From Sinorhizobium terangae (lineage in GTDB: Bacteria > Pseudomonadota > Alphaproteobacteria > Rhizobiales > Rhizobiaceae): a stretch of DNA of 49,896 nucleotides. The stretch covers positions 1 through 49,896 of the forward strand of contig NZ_WITC01000097.1 in NCBI RefSeq assembly GCF_009601505.1, written 5' to 3'. Below are positions 24,818-34,706 of the stretch, piece by piece. The position numbers and the translations under genes were made by a program. The notes beneath the pieces were generated by a model. The model made no database searches. It was not told the DNA's origin and saw only the letters and a program-made list of their open reading frames with translations. How positions within the stretch are numbered: position 1 is the first letter of the stretch; every line of letters starts with the position of its first letter.

Positions 24818-25646
24818 TTGGATCAGGAAATCCGACTTTTTGGCGCTGTTGCTGTCCGGCCCGCCGTCCTTGCTCTCATATCTCCGTTCGAAACAGCGAC
24901 AGGATATACTGTTGCGGCCAAGTTCGAACCCAATCCGACAGTAAAGAAGCAGATTGAGGCCGGTGAGCCTTTTGACGTCGTCATCATCAATCCACATATG
25001 GTTCAGCATCTGACCGCCTTGGGAAAGGTGAAGGTGGGGGAGTCAGGTTGCGTTTGGCCGGATAGCAATGGGCGTGGCAGCCAAGGCAGGCAGTCCACCG
25101 CTCGACATAGCGTCCGTGGAAGCGTTCGAACACGCATTGAAGAGCGCCAGATCAATCGCCTATGCCGCTGACGGAACCAGCGGCGGCTACTTCTCCGGGT
25201 TGCTGGAGCGCCTGGGGATAGCGGACGAGGTGAAGCCTAAGCTGGTGGGCAGAACGGGAGGGCAGACAGCGCTGGCTGTAGCCCGCGGGGAAGCCGAATT
25301 GGGGGTCGTTCCCGTGACTTCGATTCTCGCCGCCGCACCCGATGTCATGCTCGTCGGCCGATTTCCCGCGGAACTGCAAAGTTACATCGACTTCGCCATT
25401 GGCATCAGCGCCGATCCAAGGGACGCAGAAGCTGCCAAGCGACTGTCGGAGTTTCTGATGGCGGATGAGGTCGATGACACTTTGCGGCAAAGGGTGTCGA
25501 GCGCCGCCAATCGCATGCTTGATAAGCTCGGCTCACGGCCGCCAGCCGATGGGCGTCGTGGTGGCAACTCTTGCTGGTGCCCAAGCGTCCGCTCTGGGTC
25601 GAAGCGAGCCGTTCTTCACGAGCCCTGTGCGCCCTTGTTGGGATGA
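24818..25646 (+). pseudogene. ModA-like periplasmic substrate-binding protein, frameshifted
   Basis: First part: IRLFGAVAVRPAVLALISPF, FEPNPTVKKQIEAGEPFDVV. After a shift near 25045 the second frame continues MGVAAKAGSPPLDIASVEAF, IAYAADGTSGGYFSGLLERL and ELGVVPVTSILAAAPDVMLV. Together they make a molybdate-binding-type (type II) domain lacking a signal peptide at the front. The last 40 residues are foreign. 5' truncation plus frameshift imply it is dead. Confidence 0.7.
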
Positions 25647-25904
25647 CGTTCACGTTCTGGGCTGAGAAAATCGCATAATATATCGACTGGAACACTGGAA
25701 TTTGCGCGATGAAGGGTCGCCGCCAGACAGGCTTTCAGCGTACCGGAAAGAACGCCGAAAGCCGTAGGGGCGAATGCCATAAAGCGCGCGAGCGCGCGCC
25801 GTCGCATTCGCCGTGTAGGTAAGCCAACCTGAGTGCATCGAAGCTCGCGCCTTTCTTCCTTCCAGAGTGTGCCGACATATTCGGCGAAACCCCTCTTTGC
25901 CTTC
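25647..25904. repeat. Scar B of the repeated IS-end-like sequence and non-coding remainder
   Basis: 25647-25693 is similar to 22986-23032, and the preceding CTGTGCGCCCTTGTTG (25624-25640) matches the IS110 upstream flank at 48699-48717. Nothing else up to the IS481 end is convincing; a minus-strand frame crossing into the IS is a shadow. Confidence 0.4.
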
Positions 25905-26950
25905 CCTAGGTGTGAGCTTCCAATAGGTTGTCCATTCGGTCCCGGCGGGGAAAGCTGAGGTTGTCGAAGCTTCAGTGATTCTCGGGAGACCGAATGGACA
26001 TCCATAAGAATGCCCGCCTCACGCCGCGCAGTCGAGCGGTAATCGCGCACCGCGTGCTCATCGAACGACAGCGGCCGGCGGCGGTTGCCGCGGCTTTTGC
26101 GATCTGCGTGAAGACGGTTCACAAATGGGTGGGGCGCTATCGTCGGGAGGGCGAGGCCGGCCTCAAGGACCGCAGTTCCCGGCCGCATCGGCTGCATCGA
26201 CCGACGCCACAGGAGACCAGCGCCCGGATCGAGGCGTTGCGCCGCCTGCGCATGTCTGGCCGACACATCGCCAAGGAGGCCGGTGTCTCGCCCGCCACGG
26301 TCAGCCGCGTCCTCAAGCGCCTTGGCTTGACCAAGCTCAACGCCTTGGCGCCGGCTGAGCCGGTGCGCCGCTACGAACGCGACACGCCCGGCGAGCTCAT
26401 CCATATCGACATCAAGAAACTCGGCAAATTCAACCGCACCGGCCATCGCATCACCGGCGACCGCACGCGACAGAGCAACAGCCGCGGCATCGGCTGGGAA
26501 TACCTGCATCTGGCCATCGACGACCACTCGCGCCTGGCCTATTCGGAAATATTACCGACGAGACGCGGCGCTCCTGCCTGCGCTTTCTCTTCAATGCCTT
26601 GCGCTTCTTCAAAGCCCATGGCGTCAAGGTCCATCGCGTCATGACCGACAACGGCACAAGCTTCCGTTCCCATCGATACGCCAAGGCGCTGCGGCGGCTC
26701 ACCATCAAGCACATCCGCACCAAGCCCTATACGCCCAAGACAAATGGCAAGGCCGAACGCCTGGTCCAGACCGCTCTGCGCGAATGGGCCTATGCCAAGG
26801 CCTACGAAACCTCGCAGCAGCGGGCCGCCGACCTGCCGGTCTGGCTCCACCGCTACAATTGGCATCGTCCGCATGGCAGCCTACAATCCAAACCGCCTAT
26901 CAGTAGACTCGGCCTGACCGAGGACAACCTGTTGAGGCTCCACAGCTAGG
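25905..26950 (+). mobile_element. IS481-family insertion sequence
   Basis: About 1046 bp. The ends are imperfect inverted repeats: CCTAGGTGTGAGCTTCC on the left and, reverse-complemented, CCTAGCTGTGGAGCCTC on the right (15 of 22 positions match). The transposase fills the element and its stop lies inside the right repeat, as usual in this family. Confidence 0.7.
25994..26949 (+). pseudogene. IS481 transposase with a single frameshift
   Basis: First frame: HTH region (RPAAVAAAFAICVKTVHKWV), then HIDIKKLGKFNRTGHR and HLAIDDHSRLAYSEILP. One base is missing near 26555; the second frame continues FFKAHGVKVHRVMTDNGTSF, RTKPYTPKTNGKAERLVQTA and WLHRYNWHRPHGSL. The DDE residues are all present across the two frames (HIDIKK Asp, MTDNG Asp, NGKAE Glu). 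Probably inactive unless the shift is a sequencing error. Confidence 0.8.
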
Positions 26951-26954
26951 CGTC

Positions 26955-27060
26955 CAGAAATCTTCGAAGCTGGCGAAGTCCATGCGAATGGTGATCATGT
27001 CGATGACATCGTTGAGGCCAGCATCCCGCCAAGCGCGCGAGATCGCCAGGTCGCGTTATT
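26955..27060 (-). pseudogene. SAM-dependent methyltransferase scrap
   Basis: Minus strand reads LAISRAWRDAGLNDVIDMIT then IRMDFASFEDFWT, which resembles the late part of class I methyltransferases. It is cut at the IS481 border; the upstream part (27060-27396) has no intact frame. The region 26951-27396 otherwise shows nothing. Confidence 0.35.
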
Positions 27061-27396
27061 GTCGCGAACCTCGACATAGCCGGAGCGCTGCACGCGCCTC
27101 CTCCATGTCCATCGAGCCGGATATACCGGGTGTTTTCGCCTCAGCGGCGCGGTGCGGCAGGTTTTAACGGACCGTCGGCGAAGACGTGAACACGCTCGGT
27201 ATCGATGAGGAACGCTCCATGTCCGAAATCGAACGAAGCCCGCCTATAGGGCGCCGTACCTCGCGAGGATGAGCGGCCGCGACCCGCACGAGAGGGGCCA
27301 CCGTGCGGCGCCGCCGCAGGAGCCGCTCTTCGACCTGCAGTCGGCGTATCCGGGGAGGCAGCAACCTTGTTGAACATGCGAGGAGGCGCTGTACGC

Positions 27397-29598
27397 CTAG
27401 TGTGTGGTCGCTACTCTCACTCGTCCCGACCGTTCAAGAACGTCGACGACGACCTGGGATCTGGAGCGGCGCAGCGCGATGTCGACGAGTCCTGAACCGG
27501 TCCGCAGGCGTCGCAGCACGACCTCGTCGAGAAAGCGCGGCAGCGTCGGCTCGTTCAACGTGACATGCCCCTTAGCGGGATCGAAGCCGAGGCCGATCAT
27601 TGACTGAAGCAGATAAAGCGGCGCCGCTGCCGCCCAGGCCTGAGGTATGCAGGAAACCGGATAGAACGTCGGACCACGGGCACGCCGGCGTGGGAAGCCG
27701 CAGAAGAGTTCGGGCAGACGTCTGAGGTCGATGTAGGTCGATGCCGAAAACAGCCCCTCGAAGAGGCTGGCCGCTTCGGCACGGAAGCCATAACGCACGA
27801 AACCCGACGCAATCAGCGCGTTGTCGTGGGGCCAGACGGAGCCGTTGTGGTAGCTCATCGGATTGTAGCGCGCCTCCGAGGTGGCAATCGTGCGCACACC
27901 CCAGCCGCAGAAGGAAGATTGCGCCATCAGTGTCGAGACGACTTTGTCGGCGCGTTCCGGCAGCGCGATACCGGTGAAAAGTGCATGTCCGGCGTTGGAG
28001 GAGCGGACGCGGCAGGGCTTCTTCTCGCCGTCGAGGGCCAGCACATAGGTTGCAAGTTGCTCGTCAAAGAAAGCATCGTCGAAGCGGGTGCGGATATCTT
28101 CCGCTCGTCGTTCAAACCGCAACCCATCGTCGACATGGCCGAGCTTCCGCGACAGGCGAGCGGCCGCCTGCCAGGCGCCGAAGACATAAGCTTGTACCTC
28201 GGCAAGCGCGATCGGCCCCTCGGCCAATCTCCCGTCGGAATGAAAGATCGAATCGTGGCTGTCTTTCCAGCCTTGATTGACCAAGCCCTTCGCGCTCCGG
28301 CTTCCGTACTCGACGAAGCCGTCCGAGTCGCGATCGCCGTAACGTTCAATCCAGTCGAGTGCCGCCACCACGTGTGGCCAGAGCTTCCGGGCCGTCTGCA
28401 GATCGTCGGTGCGATCGAGGTAGGCGCCGGCGAGCATGATGAAGAGCGGTGTCGAATCGATGCTGCCGTAATAGCGCCGGAAGGGCACCTCGCCCAGCTC
28501 CGCCATTTCGCCATAGCGCATCTCATGTAGGATCTTCCCCGGCTCCGCATCGGCGGTAGGATCGAACTGGGTTGCCTGATTGGCCGCGAGATGGTTGAGC
28601 ACGCCTTTGGCGATTTCGGGATCCAGCCACAGCGTCTCCAGCGCGGTGATGAGAGCATCGCGGCCGAAGGCCGTGCTGAACCAAGGGATGCCAGCGTAAG
28701 GGTAAGGACCTTCGGGTGTCTCCGTGATCAACATGTAGAGATCGGCGACGCTGCGCCTGATGGCTTCGTTGAAGGCCGCATTGGAGGTGACGATAGCGGT
28801 GGCGCGCGAGGACGAATAGCGTAGCGCCCGCCTTGCATCGCGAAGCGCGAGAAAAAAGGTGAGGGCCGGAGGGTTCCGGTGCTCCTGGCGGGCATTGCAG
28901 ATGATCTCGATGAAGATTGATTGCGCCTGGTGAGGCGCCAGTTCGACGACGAAGCTCGCCTCGCCTCCGGAGAGGGCATTCGGCTGCGGGTCGAAACGGA
29001 GGAGCGTGCTGCGGGTCCGACCGTCGAGGCCGTCATAGGCCAACAAGACCCGATCGTTGCCGACCAGCGGACTATGATGCATGCCGCGGCGCTGGCGCGG
29101 CGTGCCGCGCACTTCGAAGAGGTCGGCGAAATCGGCGGCGAACACTATCTCGACCTTGAGCGTCCTCGGCACGTCATCGTAATTGCGAAGCATGAGGCGC
29201 TCGTAGCATGCCTCCTGCCACAGAAAGCGGGTGCGCCGCGCATGAATGAGGTCGTGCATCAACACCTCGCCGTCACCAAGCACCAGACGCGGATTGGTGA
29301 GATCACAGTCGAGCGTGGCGTTATCGTCCCGCAAGGTAGAACTCAGCAACAGTGGCCGAGCGCCGTTCAACGACAGTAAGAATTGCGAGAGATGGCGTGT
29401 GTCGCGGTGGAAGATTCCCTCTGGGTTGGCCGGAGAGGAGAACGCATCACCGAGATAGTCGAACACGGCGAAGGTGTCGCCGTGCTTTAAAGATCTCGAG
29501 CTCCGCTCGTACCGCGAGACTGCTGCAGGCACGAGATTGTCGGCAATTATTTCGCCTGGACCGGCTTCCGCCGGTCCCCCATAGATATCGGCTGCCAT
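27397..29598 (-). CDS. Amylo-alpha-1,6-glucosidase (glycogen-debranching-type)
   Basis: 733 residues, normal for the bacterial family. The N-terminal beta domain contains FAVFDYLGDAFSSPANPEGI and FHRDTRHLSQFLLSLNGARP; the C-terminal (alpha/alpha)6 barrel has PYAGIPWFSTAFGRDALITA, DSDGFVEYGSRSAKGLVNQG, WKDSHDSIFHSDG and SYHNGSVWPHDNALIASGF. Expected to cleave alpha-1,6 branches of glycogen or similar glucans in the cytoplasm. It follows the glycosyltransferase gene by 19 nt in one operon, which suggests a storage or stress polysaccharide pathway. It looks intact among decayed neighbours. Confidence 0.9.
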   Translation of the reverse strand: MAADIYGGPAEAGPGEIIADNLVPAAVSRYERSSRSLKHGDTFAVFDYLGDAFSSPANPEGIFHRDTRHLSQFLLSLNGARPLLLSSTLRDDNATLDCDLTNPRLVLGDGEVLMHDLIHARRTRFLWQEACYERLMLRNYDDVPRTLKVEIVFAADFADLFEVRGTPRQRRGMHHSPLVGNDRVLLAYDGLDGRTRSTLLRFDPQPNALSGGEASFVVELAPHQAQSIFIEIICNARQEHRNPPALTFFLALRDARRALRYSSSRATAIVTSNAAFNEAIRRSVADLYMLITETPEGPYPYAGIPWFSTAFGRDALITALETLWLDPEIAKGVLNHLAANQATQFDPTADAEPGKILHEMRYGEMAELGEVPFRRYYGSIDSTPLFIMLAGAYLDRTDDLQTARKLWPHVVAALDWIERYGDRDSDGFVEYGSRSAKGLVNQGWKDSHDSIFHSDGRLAEGPIALAEVQAYVFGAWQAAARLSRKLGHVDDGLRFERRAEDIRTRFDDAFFDEQLATYVLALDGEKKPCRVRSSNAGHALFTGIALPERADKVVSTLMAQSSFCGWGVRTIATSEARYNPMSYHNGSVWPHDNALIASGFVRYGFRAEAASLFEGLFSASTYIDLRRLPELFCGFPRRRARGPTFYPVSCIPQAWAAAAPLYLLQSMIGLGFDPAKGHVTLNEPTLPRFLDEVVLRRLRTGSGLVDIALRRSRSQVVVDVLERSGRVRVATTH

Positions 29599-29617
29599 AG
29601 GTTCGGTCTCCGTTACA

Positions 29618-30718
29618 TCAGACGACCTCGGTCAAATCACTGCCAAACCCGCTGTCGCTGATAGCGGGAATCGACATGACCTTTTGACGTCCGCCCGCCA
29701 GGCCGCGATAGATTTCGAGATAGTCGCTTGCCATGCGCTGCGCAGTGAAGCGCTCCTCGAAGGTCGCCCGAACAGCGCGGCGATCGATGCGGTCGAGGCT
29801 TTGGACCGCCTTCACCGCTTCCTCCATGCTGTCGATGACGAAGCCTGAAACGCCGTCATCGATGATTTCCGGCACGGAGCCGCAGCGGAAGGCGATCACC
29901 GGCGTGCCGCAGGCCATAGCTTCGATCATCACCAGGCCGAAGGGTTCCGGCCAGTCGATCGGGAAGAGAAGAGCGCGCGCATTTCCGAGAAATTCAGCCT
30001 TCTGCTGCTCGTTAATCTCTCCGATGAATTCGGCATTCGCAGACCGTTGCACCAGCGGTTCGACTTCACTGCGCCAATAGTGCTCGTCTACCTTGTCGAT
30101 CTTGGCGGCGATCCTGAGCGGCAGATTGACCCGATCAGCGATTTCGATCGCGCGGTCGGGCCGCTTTTCGGGTGAGACGCGGCCAAGAAAGGCGAGATAA
30201 TTGCCCTTCGGATGACTGTTGAACGGCAGGACGTCCGGTGGCAGTCCGTGGTGCACCGTGCCGACCCAGTTGACCGGCGGCATAGGTTTTCGCTGGTCGT
30301 CCGAGATCGAAACCAGCGGGACATCGGGGAAGACGTCGTAGAACGGCTTGAGGTCGGGGAGATCGAGCCGCCCATGCAGCGTTGTCAGCGTCTTGTGGGC
30401 GAAGCTGCGAACGACCGGGAAGTGCAGTAGGTCAATGTGAAAGTGCAGGATATTGAAACTCTTCGCTAGCCGGCGCACCTGTTCAATCATCATCACGTGA
30501 TAGGGGATCGGATCCTGGATGGCAGGGTTCAACCTCAACGCCGTTCTCGAGCAAGATATGAGCTTCGCCGATGTCATCGAGTCGCCGCTCGCGAACAGTG
30601 TGACCTCGTGCCCTTGTCGAACGAGCTCTTCCGTCAAATGGTGGACGACCCGCTCGGCTCCGCCGTAGAGCTTCGGCGGGACGCTTTCGAACAGCGGCGC
30701 AATCTGGGCGATCTTCAT
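29618..30718 (-). CDS. GT4-family glycosyltransferase
   Basis: 366 residues. ATG 30718 is chosen because the Rossmann start MKIAQIAPLFESVPPKLYGG begins there; the longer open frame gives Arg-rich nonsense. GT-B features: GGAERVVHHLTEELVRQGHE near the N-terminus, YLAFLGRVSPEKRPDRAIEI for donor binding, and EPFGLVMIEAMACGTPVIAF with the E-x7-E motif. It transfers a sugar from a nucleotide donor; donor and acceptor are unknown. Operon with the debranching enzyme downstream. Confidence 0.88.
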   Translation of the reverse strand: MKIAQIAPLFESVPPKLYGGAERVVHHLTEELVRQGHEVTLFASGDSMTSAKLISCSRTALRLNPAIQDPIPYHVMMIEQVRRLAKSFNILHFHIDLLHFPVVRSFAHKTLTTLHGRLDLPDLKPFYDVFPDVPLVSISDDQRKPMPPVNWVGTVHHGLPPDVLPFNSHPKGNYLAFLGRVSPEKRPDRAIEIADRVNLPLRIAAKIDKVDEHYWRSEVEPLVQRSANAEFIGEINEQQKAEFLGNARALLFPIDWPEPFGLVMIEAMACGTPVIAFRCGSVPEIIDDGVSGFVIDSMEEAVKAVQSLDRIDRRAVRATFEERFTAQRMASDYLEIYRGLAGGRQKVMSIPAISDSGFGSDLTEVV

Positions 30719-30872
30719 GAACAAACCTAAGTTCAAGCGATGAACAACACCGGGCCAAGATTGCCGATGCGGAGAAGCGGGCATTCTGTTGGCTCCGGAA
30801 CCTCCCCCCAATCGCTGCGCCGCCGCAATGTTCCGCCGCGAAAGGGCTCTTGGCAGGATTGTGTTTCCGACG

Positions 30873-31015
30873 TGAAGTGGGACAGCTACAACCTTACAGT
30901 TCACATTGAGCCCGGCCGGAACACTATCATCACGCGCGGCGGCATGACTGGAGTGACCGTTCACCTCGACCGCTGACGATGCGCGGCGGCTTTGCTGTGG
31001 AAACGCCATCCTCGA
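30873..31015 (+). pseudogene. Remnant of ATP-dependent DNA ligase LigD (copy 1)
   Basis: Reads YNLTVHIEPGRNTIITRGG and, after a frame change, ARRL...NAILDGE, the nucleotidyltransferase core of LigD. It matches the stretch at 42018-42135 base by base in long runs. Only about 45 codons survive. The rest of 30719-31082 shows no gene. Confidence 0.6.
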
Positions 31016-31082
31016 CGGCGAGGACGATCCGGCGGAGCAGGCCGCGTCCGCTCACGCGTTTCCGGCCACGAGCGCCACCGAA

Positions 31083-31107
31083 GGAACAAAGCCGTTCCGG
31101 CAACGTT
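31083..31107 (+). promoter_or_regulatory. EcfG-type general-stress promoter
   Basis: GGAAC (31083-31087), 16 nt, CGTT (31104-31107), the consensus for alphaproteobacterial EcfG sigma factors. It would start transcription near 31117, 80 nt before the DUF6766 gene. Confidence 0.6.
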
Positions 31108-31196
31108 CGATCTATTACGGTTTCACCGGTTCACAGTCATATTCTTGCGGCTCCAGGCCGAAGACGACGTTTGAGAGCGGAAAGGGAACCTTATCG

Positions 31197-31613
31197 ATGA
31201 GCGAGCCAAAATCGCACTCGATCTGGCGGTCGTACAGTTACGCGTGGATTACGCTAGCCTTCTTTATTCTGACCATCGTCGGCCACTGGATATTCGGCTG
31301 GTTTGCTTATGTCGACGAGCAGACCGCCCTTGGTCAGCCGGCAGATACCAGCGGTTACCTCATAGAGATGTCGCGCGATACGCTCGAAAATTGGCAGTCG
31401 GAATTCCTGCAGTTGCTCTGGCAGGTCGGTGGTTTGGCTTTCTTGCTGTTCGTCGGCTCTCCGCAATCCAAGGAGGGCTCCGATCGGGTGGAGGCGAAAG
31501 TAGACGAGCTTCTCAGGCTAGTCGACGAAGAGAAGGGAGAGGCTCTGATTCACGAACTGGACGAACAGTACGGCGGCCGGCATACCGACAAACCGCATCA
31601 GCACCGGGGGTAG
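31197..31613 (+). CDS. DUF6766 family membrane protein
   Basis: 138 residues. Two membrane helices (about 14-36, ITLAFFILTIVGHWIFGWFA; about 69-88, FLQLLWQVGGLAFLLFVGSP) enclose a loop with the family pattern GYLIEMSRDTLENWQSEFLQ. A charged C-terminal tail (DRVEAKVDELLRLVDEEKGE) follows. Function unknown. The EcfG-type promoter upstream and neighbouring stress genes suggest induction under general stress. Confidence 0.75.
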   Translation: MSEPKSHSIWRSYSYAWITLAFFILTIVGHWIFGWFAYVDEQTALGQPADTSGYLIEMSRDTLENWQSEFLQLLWQVGGLAFLLFVGSPQSKEGSDRVEAKVDELLRLVDEEKGEALIHELDEQYGGRHTDKPHQHRG

Positions 31614-31892
31614 GCCGCCGGGAGCTCCGACAGAACAAGACGAGCCTGTCCCACGCAGGTGCGATCCCCTCCAATCAGCACCATTTCGGGGTTCACCGCC
31701 GTGCACGGCTGCCCGCTGGACCGCTGAGCCAACCCCAGTGATGATTGATTGCACTCCCACCGAGCACGTTCCAAAACAATCAGATCTCGTCGCGGATGTT
31801 CACTGTGCGCCCTGACGCAAGGTCCGGACGCGGCGGACCGGGGGAACTTCACGGCCGCTCAAAGATTGGGTGAGCCTTACGGAGATGAAAGA

Positions 31893-32565
31893 ATGCGCGA
31901 TAAACTGCGGACCTCCCGTGCCGGTCCGGGCGGCAAACACGGCGTCAGCCGGGCGACGCTGCTGCTGCGGCAGCGTCCAAGCTGGCAGGAAACGGCACTG
32001 GCGGCGGTCGTAACCGGCACGCTGACCAGTATAGTGACAACCGTCGCGCTGGCATTGCTTGCAAGATCGGAAGGGAAGAGCATCTTCCAGCCGACGAATG
32101 CGACCAGTCACTGGATGTATGGCGACGCTGCCGGGAGTGTCAGGTCCGCAGACGCGAGGCACACGCTGTTCGGCTACTGCACGCATCACGTGTCCGCCAT
32201 TTTCTGGGCTGTACCTTTTCAAGTATGGCTGGCGGCCGGCCATTCGAGGGCTCCATCGATTGTGACCCGAAAGCCGCGCTAATCGCCGCAACCGCGGCCT
32301 TGATTGACTATGGCTTCGTGCCAAAGCGGTTGACCCCTGGATGGGAGACGGCCATTTCGAAGCGGTCGATCGGGCGACGTTTATTGCGATGGCGCTCGGT
32401 CTGGCACTAGGCGGAACGATTTCGCCGGAAGTGCAACGTCGAGGCGAGCGGACGAGAATCTCTGGTCAAGGGGAGGGGCCTTGGCATGCGGCGTGGCTCG
32501 CTTCGGCTTTAAAGGCGTCACCCGCACTCGTGCGGCCGACTTTCCGACGCCACAGTGACCTATGA
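31893..32565 (+). pseudogene. Small integral membrane protein, broken by several frameshifts
   Basis: Three frames in succession spell one family: RQRPSWQETALAAVVTGTLT, PTNATSHWMYGDAAGSVRSA, HHVSAIFWAVPFQVWLAA; then AALIAATAALIDYGFVPKRL; then DRATFIAMALGLALGGTISP. The order and the helices fit a four-helix hypothetical membrane protein seen in proteobacteria. At least two single-base shifts (near 32220-32250 and 32345-32360) break it. Confidence 0.6.
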
Positions 32566-32599
32566 GCGGGCTGACGTACCGACCAGCGTGGAGTAACAA

Positions 32600-33184
32600 C
32601 TACTGGGTCACGACACCGGCAAGCTCGTCATGTATGTTCCGGGCCATTTCAAGATGCAGCAAGACGCGAGGCAGGATCTCTGCGGCGTATCTCTGCAGCT
32701 CAGCGTCCTCGCCGGAGGATATCTCCCACTGCAGGAGGTGCGACGCCTTTTGGTGGTCGACGATCTGGGCCTTGATATAGGCGAGGTCGAACGCCTTGCC
32801 ATTGAGCGACTGCAGTCTTTTCCTGATCGCGGCGTGCTCGGCGTCCAGCTTCTCGGGCAGGGGCATCTTCGACGCTTCCGCGAGCTGCTTGAGCCGGTCG
32901 TTCGCGGTGCCATGATCGGTGACCATGCGGTTTGCGAACTCCTTGACAGCTTCGGTCTCGGTCTTGCCGGCCGCCAGTTTCCCGAGCTCGACCTCTGCCA
33001 TTCCGCCTGCTGCCGCCAGCCGGGCGAACAAGCGATCCTGGTTGTTCGTCTGGTGGAGCGCCGGAACGCCGGGCTTAGCCATCCGCGTATCGGCATCCAG
33101 CCCCGCCGGGTTGCCGATCTGGGCGGCGGCGGGCACGGCGAGAAGGGCGGTAGCAAGGTAACAACCTGCAAAGCGGGACATCAT
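32600..33184 (-). CDS. DUF4142 exported ferritin-like protein
   Basis: 194 residues with a signal peptide (MMSRFAGCYLATALLAVPAA). The mature part is a four-helix, ferritin-like DUF4142 domain: LFARLAAAGGMAEVELGKLA, EFANRMVTDHGTANDRLKQL, AYIKAQIVDHQKASHLLQWE. It starts 16 nt after the cytochrome gene, so both share the upstream EcfG-type promoter. Predicted periplasmic; the function is not known beyond stress association. Confidence 0.85.
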   Translation of the reverse strand: MMSRFAGCYLATALLAVPAAAQIGNPAGLDADTRMAKPGVPALHQTNNQDRLFARLAAAGGMAEVELGKLAAGKTETEAVKEFANRMVTDHGTANDRLKQLAEASKMPLPEKLDAEHAAIRKRLQSLNGKAFDLAYIKAQIVDHQKASHLLQWEISSGEDAELQRYAAEILPRVLLHLEMARNIHDELAGVVTQ

Positions 33185-33200
33185 CTCCTCCTCGGCTCGG

Positions 33201-34604
33201 CTAGAGCGTCAGCAAATAGGCCACCAGTGCGTCTTTTTCCTGCTGGCTCAGCTTCACGCCAAGCACGAGGTTGAAGAACTCCACCGTGTCCGCCAACGTC
33301 ATAAGGCGACCGTCGTGCAGATATGGCGGCGTGTCTTTGATACCGCGAAGCGTGAAGGTCTTGATCGGTCCGTCCGGTATGGCGACGAAATCGTTGATGG
33401 TCCGGCCAACGTCGTAGAAGCGCTCCAGTTTGAGGTCATGCATGTTGTTGTCCATGAATGACGTCTGCGGGATGTGGCAATCCGCGCATCTACCCTTCCC
33501 GAGAAAGACCTTTTCACCTTCGAGTTCCCGATCGGTGGCACGTGCCCGATCGAGGCGTCCGAACATGTCCAGCTTGGGAGCCGGCGGAAAATTAATAATG
33601 TTTTGCATCTGCGCCATCATCGCAACTTGGTTGGTCCTATCAGGTAAGTTGGCCCCCTTGCGCGTTGCGCTGACGTGATCGCCATTGAAATACGCGGTGC
33701 GCTGCTCGAACTCAGTGAAATCCTCCACCGACCGCAGCGACCGTTTTGAACCGTGAATTTGCTGGTTGAACATGCCGCGCAGACTTGTCGTGTCCAGGCG
33801 GAAGCGGGAAGCCTGCGGCCGGATGTCCGGCGTCAAGTGGAACGCACCGTTGGTGCTGAAATTGGCATGGCAATCAAGGCAGGCGACTCCAAGACTTTGC
33901 CCTGCCACCTTCCGATCTTCGGTCTGGTTGAATTCCTCTTGCGGGAAAGGTGTGAGCAGCAATCTCAGCCCCTCCATCTGCACAGGGGTGATGATCCCGT
34001 TCAAGAGCTCGTAGTGGTTCTTGATCGTCAGCAACTGACCCCGCGAAACGTCACCGAGCTCGGGATGCGTGGTCAGGAAGATAGGCGGCGGGAACTCCGG
34101 TGTCATATGATCGGGAAGATCGAAATCAACGTCGAAGCGGCGGAGGTCGCGCGCCTCCTGTCTGTTGATCTCTTCGATCTGCCGGTTCGGAAAGACCTGA
34201 CCGCCGGTTGCCTGCTTCACATGCGGTAGAGGCATGAAGCCCTCCGGCAGCAATCTCTTCTCGCGGATTTCCTGGGGCGTCATCGACGCAAGAGAATCCC
34301 AGCTCACCCCGTCGGGCAACTTCACTCTGACGCCAGACTGGACGGGCCGGGTGCCTCCCGACATCATTGCGCCTTCCTCGGGACGGTTCGAGAGATCGTA
34401 ACGCCGGTTCAGCGTGTCGAGCTGCCTCTGCATCACGGCTGACTTCTGCGCCTCATCGATCTCCTTCACCTGCGAAAACGGCAGTGTGGCGAGCGGCCGG
34501 TAGGTGAGATCGGGCGGCAAGGGGTCCGAATTGGCCTCCAAGCTATAGACTACGGCTCCGAGTGCCGCAGCACCGACCACCGTCAGCGTCGAGATCTTGG
34601 GCAT
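33201..34604 (-). CDS. MauG/CcpA-like di-heme cytochrome c peroxidase family protein
   Basis: 467 residues from ATG 34604, which has GGAGG 8 nt upstream; an in-frame start 54 nt earlier lacks this. The N-terminal helix (STLTVVGAAALGAVVYSL) is an export signal or anchor. Two c-type heme sites are present: CLDCH in the middle and CADCH in the C-terminal third. The C-terminal part (TLRGIKDTPPYLHDGRLMTL, ADTVEFFNLVLGVKLSQQEK) is typical of bacterial di-heme peroxidases and MauG-like proteins. Predicted periplasmic, possibly reducing H2O2 or oxidising a protein or organic substrate. First gene of an operon with DUF4142. Confidence 0.82.
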   Translation of the reverse strand: MPKISTLTVVGAAALGAVVYSLEANSDPLPPDLTYRPLATLPFSQVKEIDEAQKSAVMQRQLDTLNRRYDLSNRPEEGAMMSGGTRPVQSGVRVKLPDGVSWDSLASMTPQEIREKRLLPEGFMPLPHVKQATGGQVFPNRQIEEINRQEARDLRRFDVDFDLPDHMTPEFPPPIFLTTHPELGDVSRGQLLTIKNHYELLNGIITPVQMEGLRLLLTPFPQEEFNQTEDRKVAGQSLGVACLDCHANFSTNGAFHLTPDIRPQASRFRLDTTSLRGMFNQQIHGSKRSLRSVEDFTEFEQRTAYFNGDHVSATRKGANLPDRTNQVAMMAQMQNIINFPPAPKLDMFGRLDRARATDRELEGEKVFLGKGRCADCHIPQTSFMDNNMHDLKLERFYDVGRTINDFVAIPDGPIKTFTLRGIKDTPPYLHDGRLMTLADTVEFFNLVLGVKLSQQEKDALVAYLLTL

Positions 34605-34655
34605 GACACTGTCCTCCTGCGTCGGAACCGGTGCTTGACGATGAATGAAGTCCCC

Positions 34656-34682
34656 CAAACTTTCCGGCGTAAGGAATGTTCC
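34656..34682 (-). promoter_or_regulatory. EcfG-type promoter of the cytochrome-DUF4142 operon
   Basis: On the minus strand GGAAC (34682-34678), 17 nt, then GTTTG (34660-34656). The start point would be near 34650, about 45 nt before the cytochrome ATG. Confidence 0.6.
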
Positions 34683-34706
34683 AAAGGATGTGAGGCCAAG
34701 AGTTCG

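Noticed and set aside
25616..26527. 303-residue minus-strand frame across the IS481 left half
   Set aside because: It crosses an IS boundary and is the shadow of the transposase.
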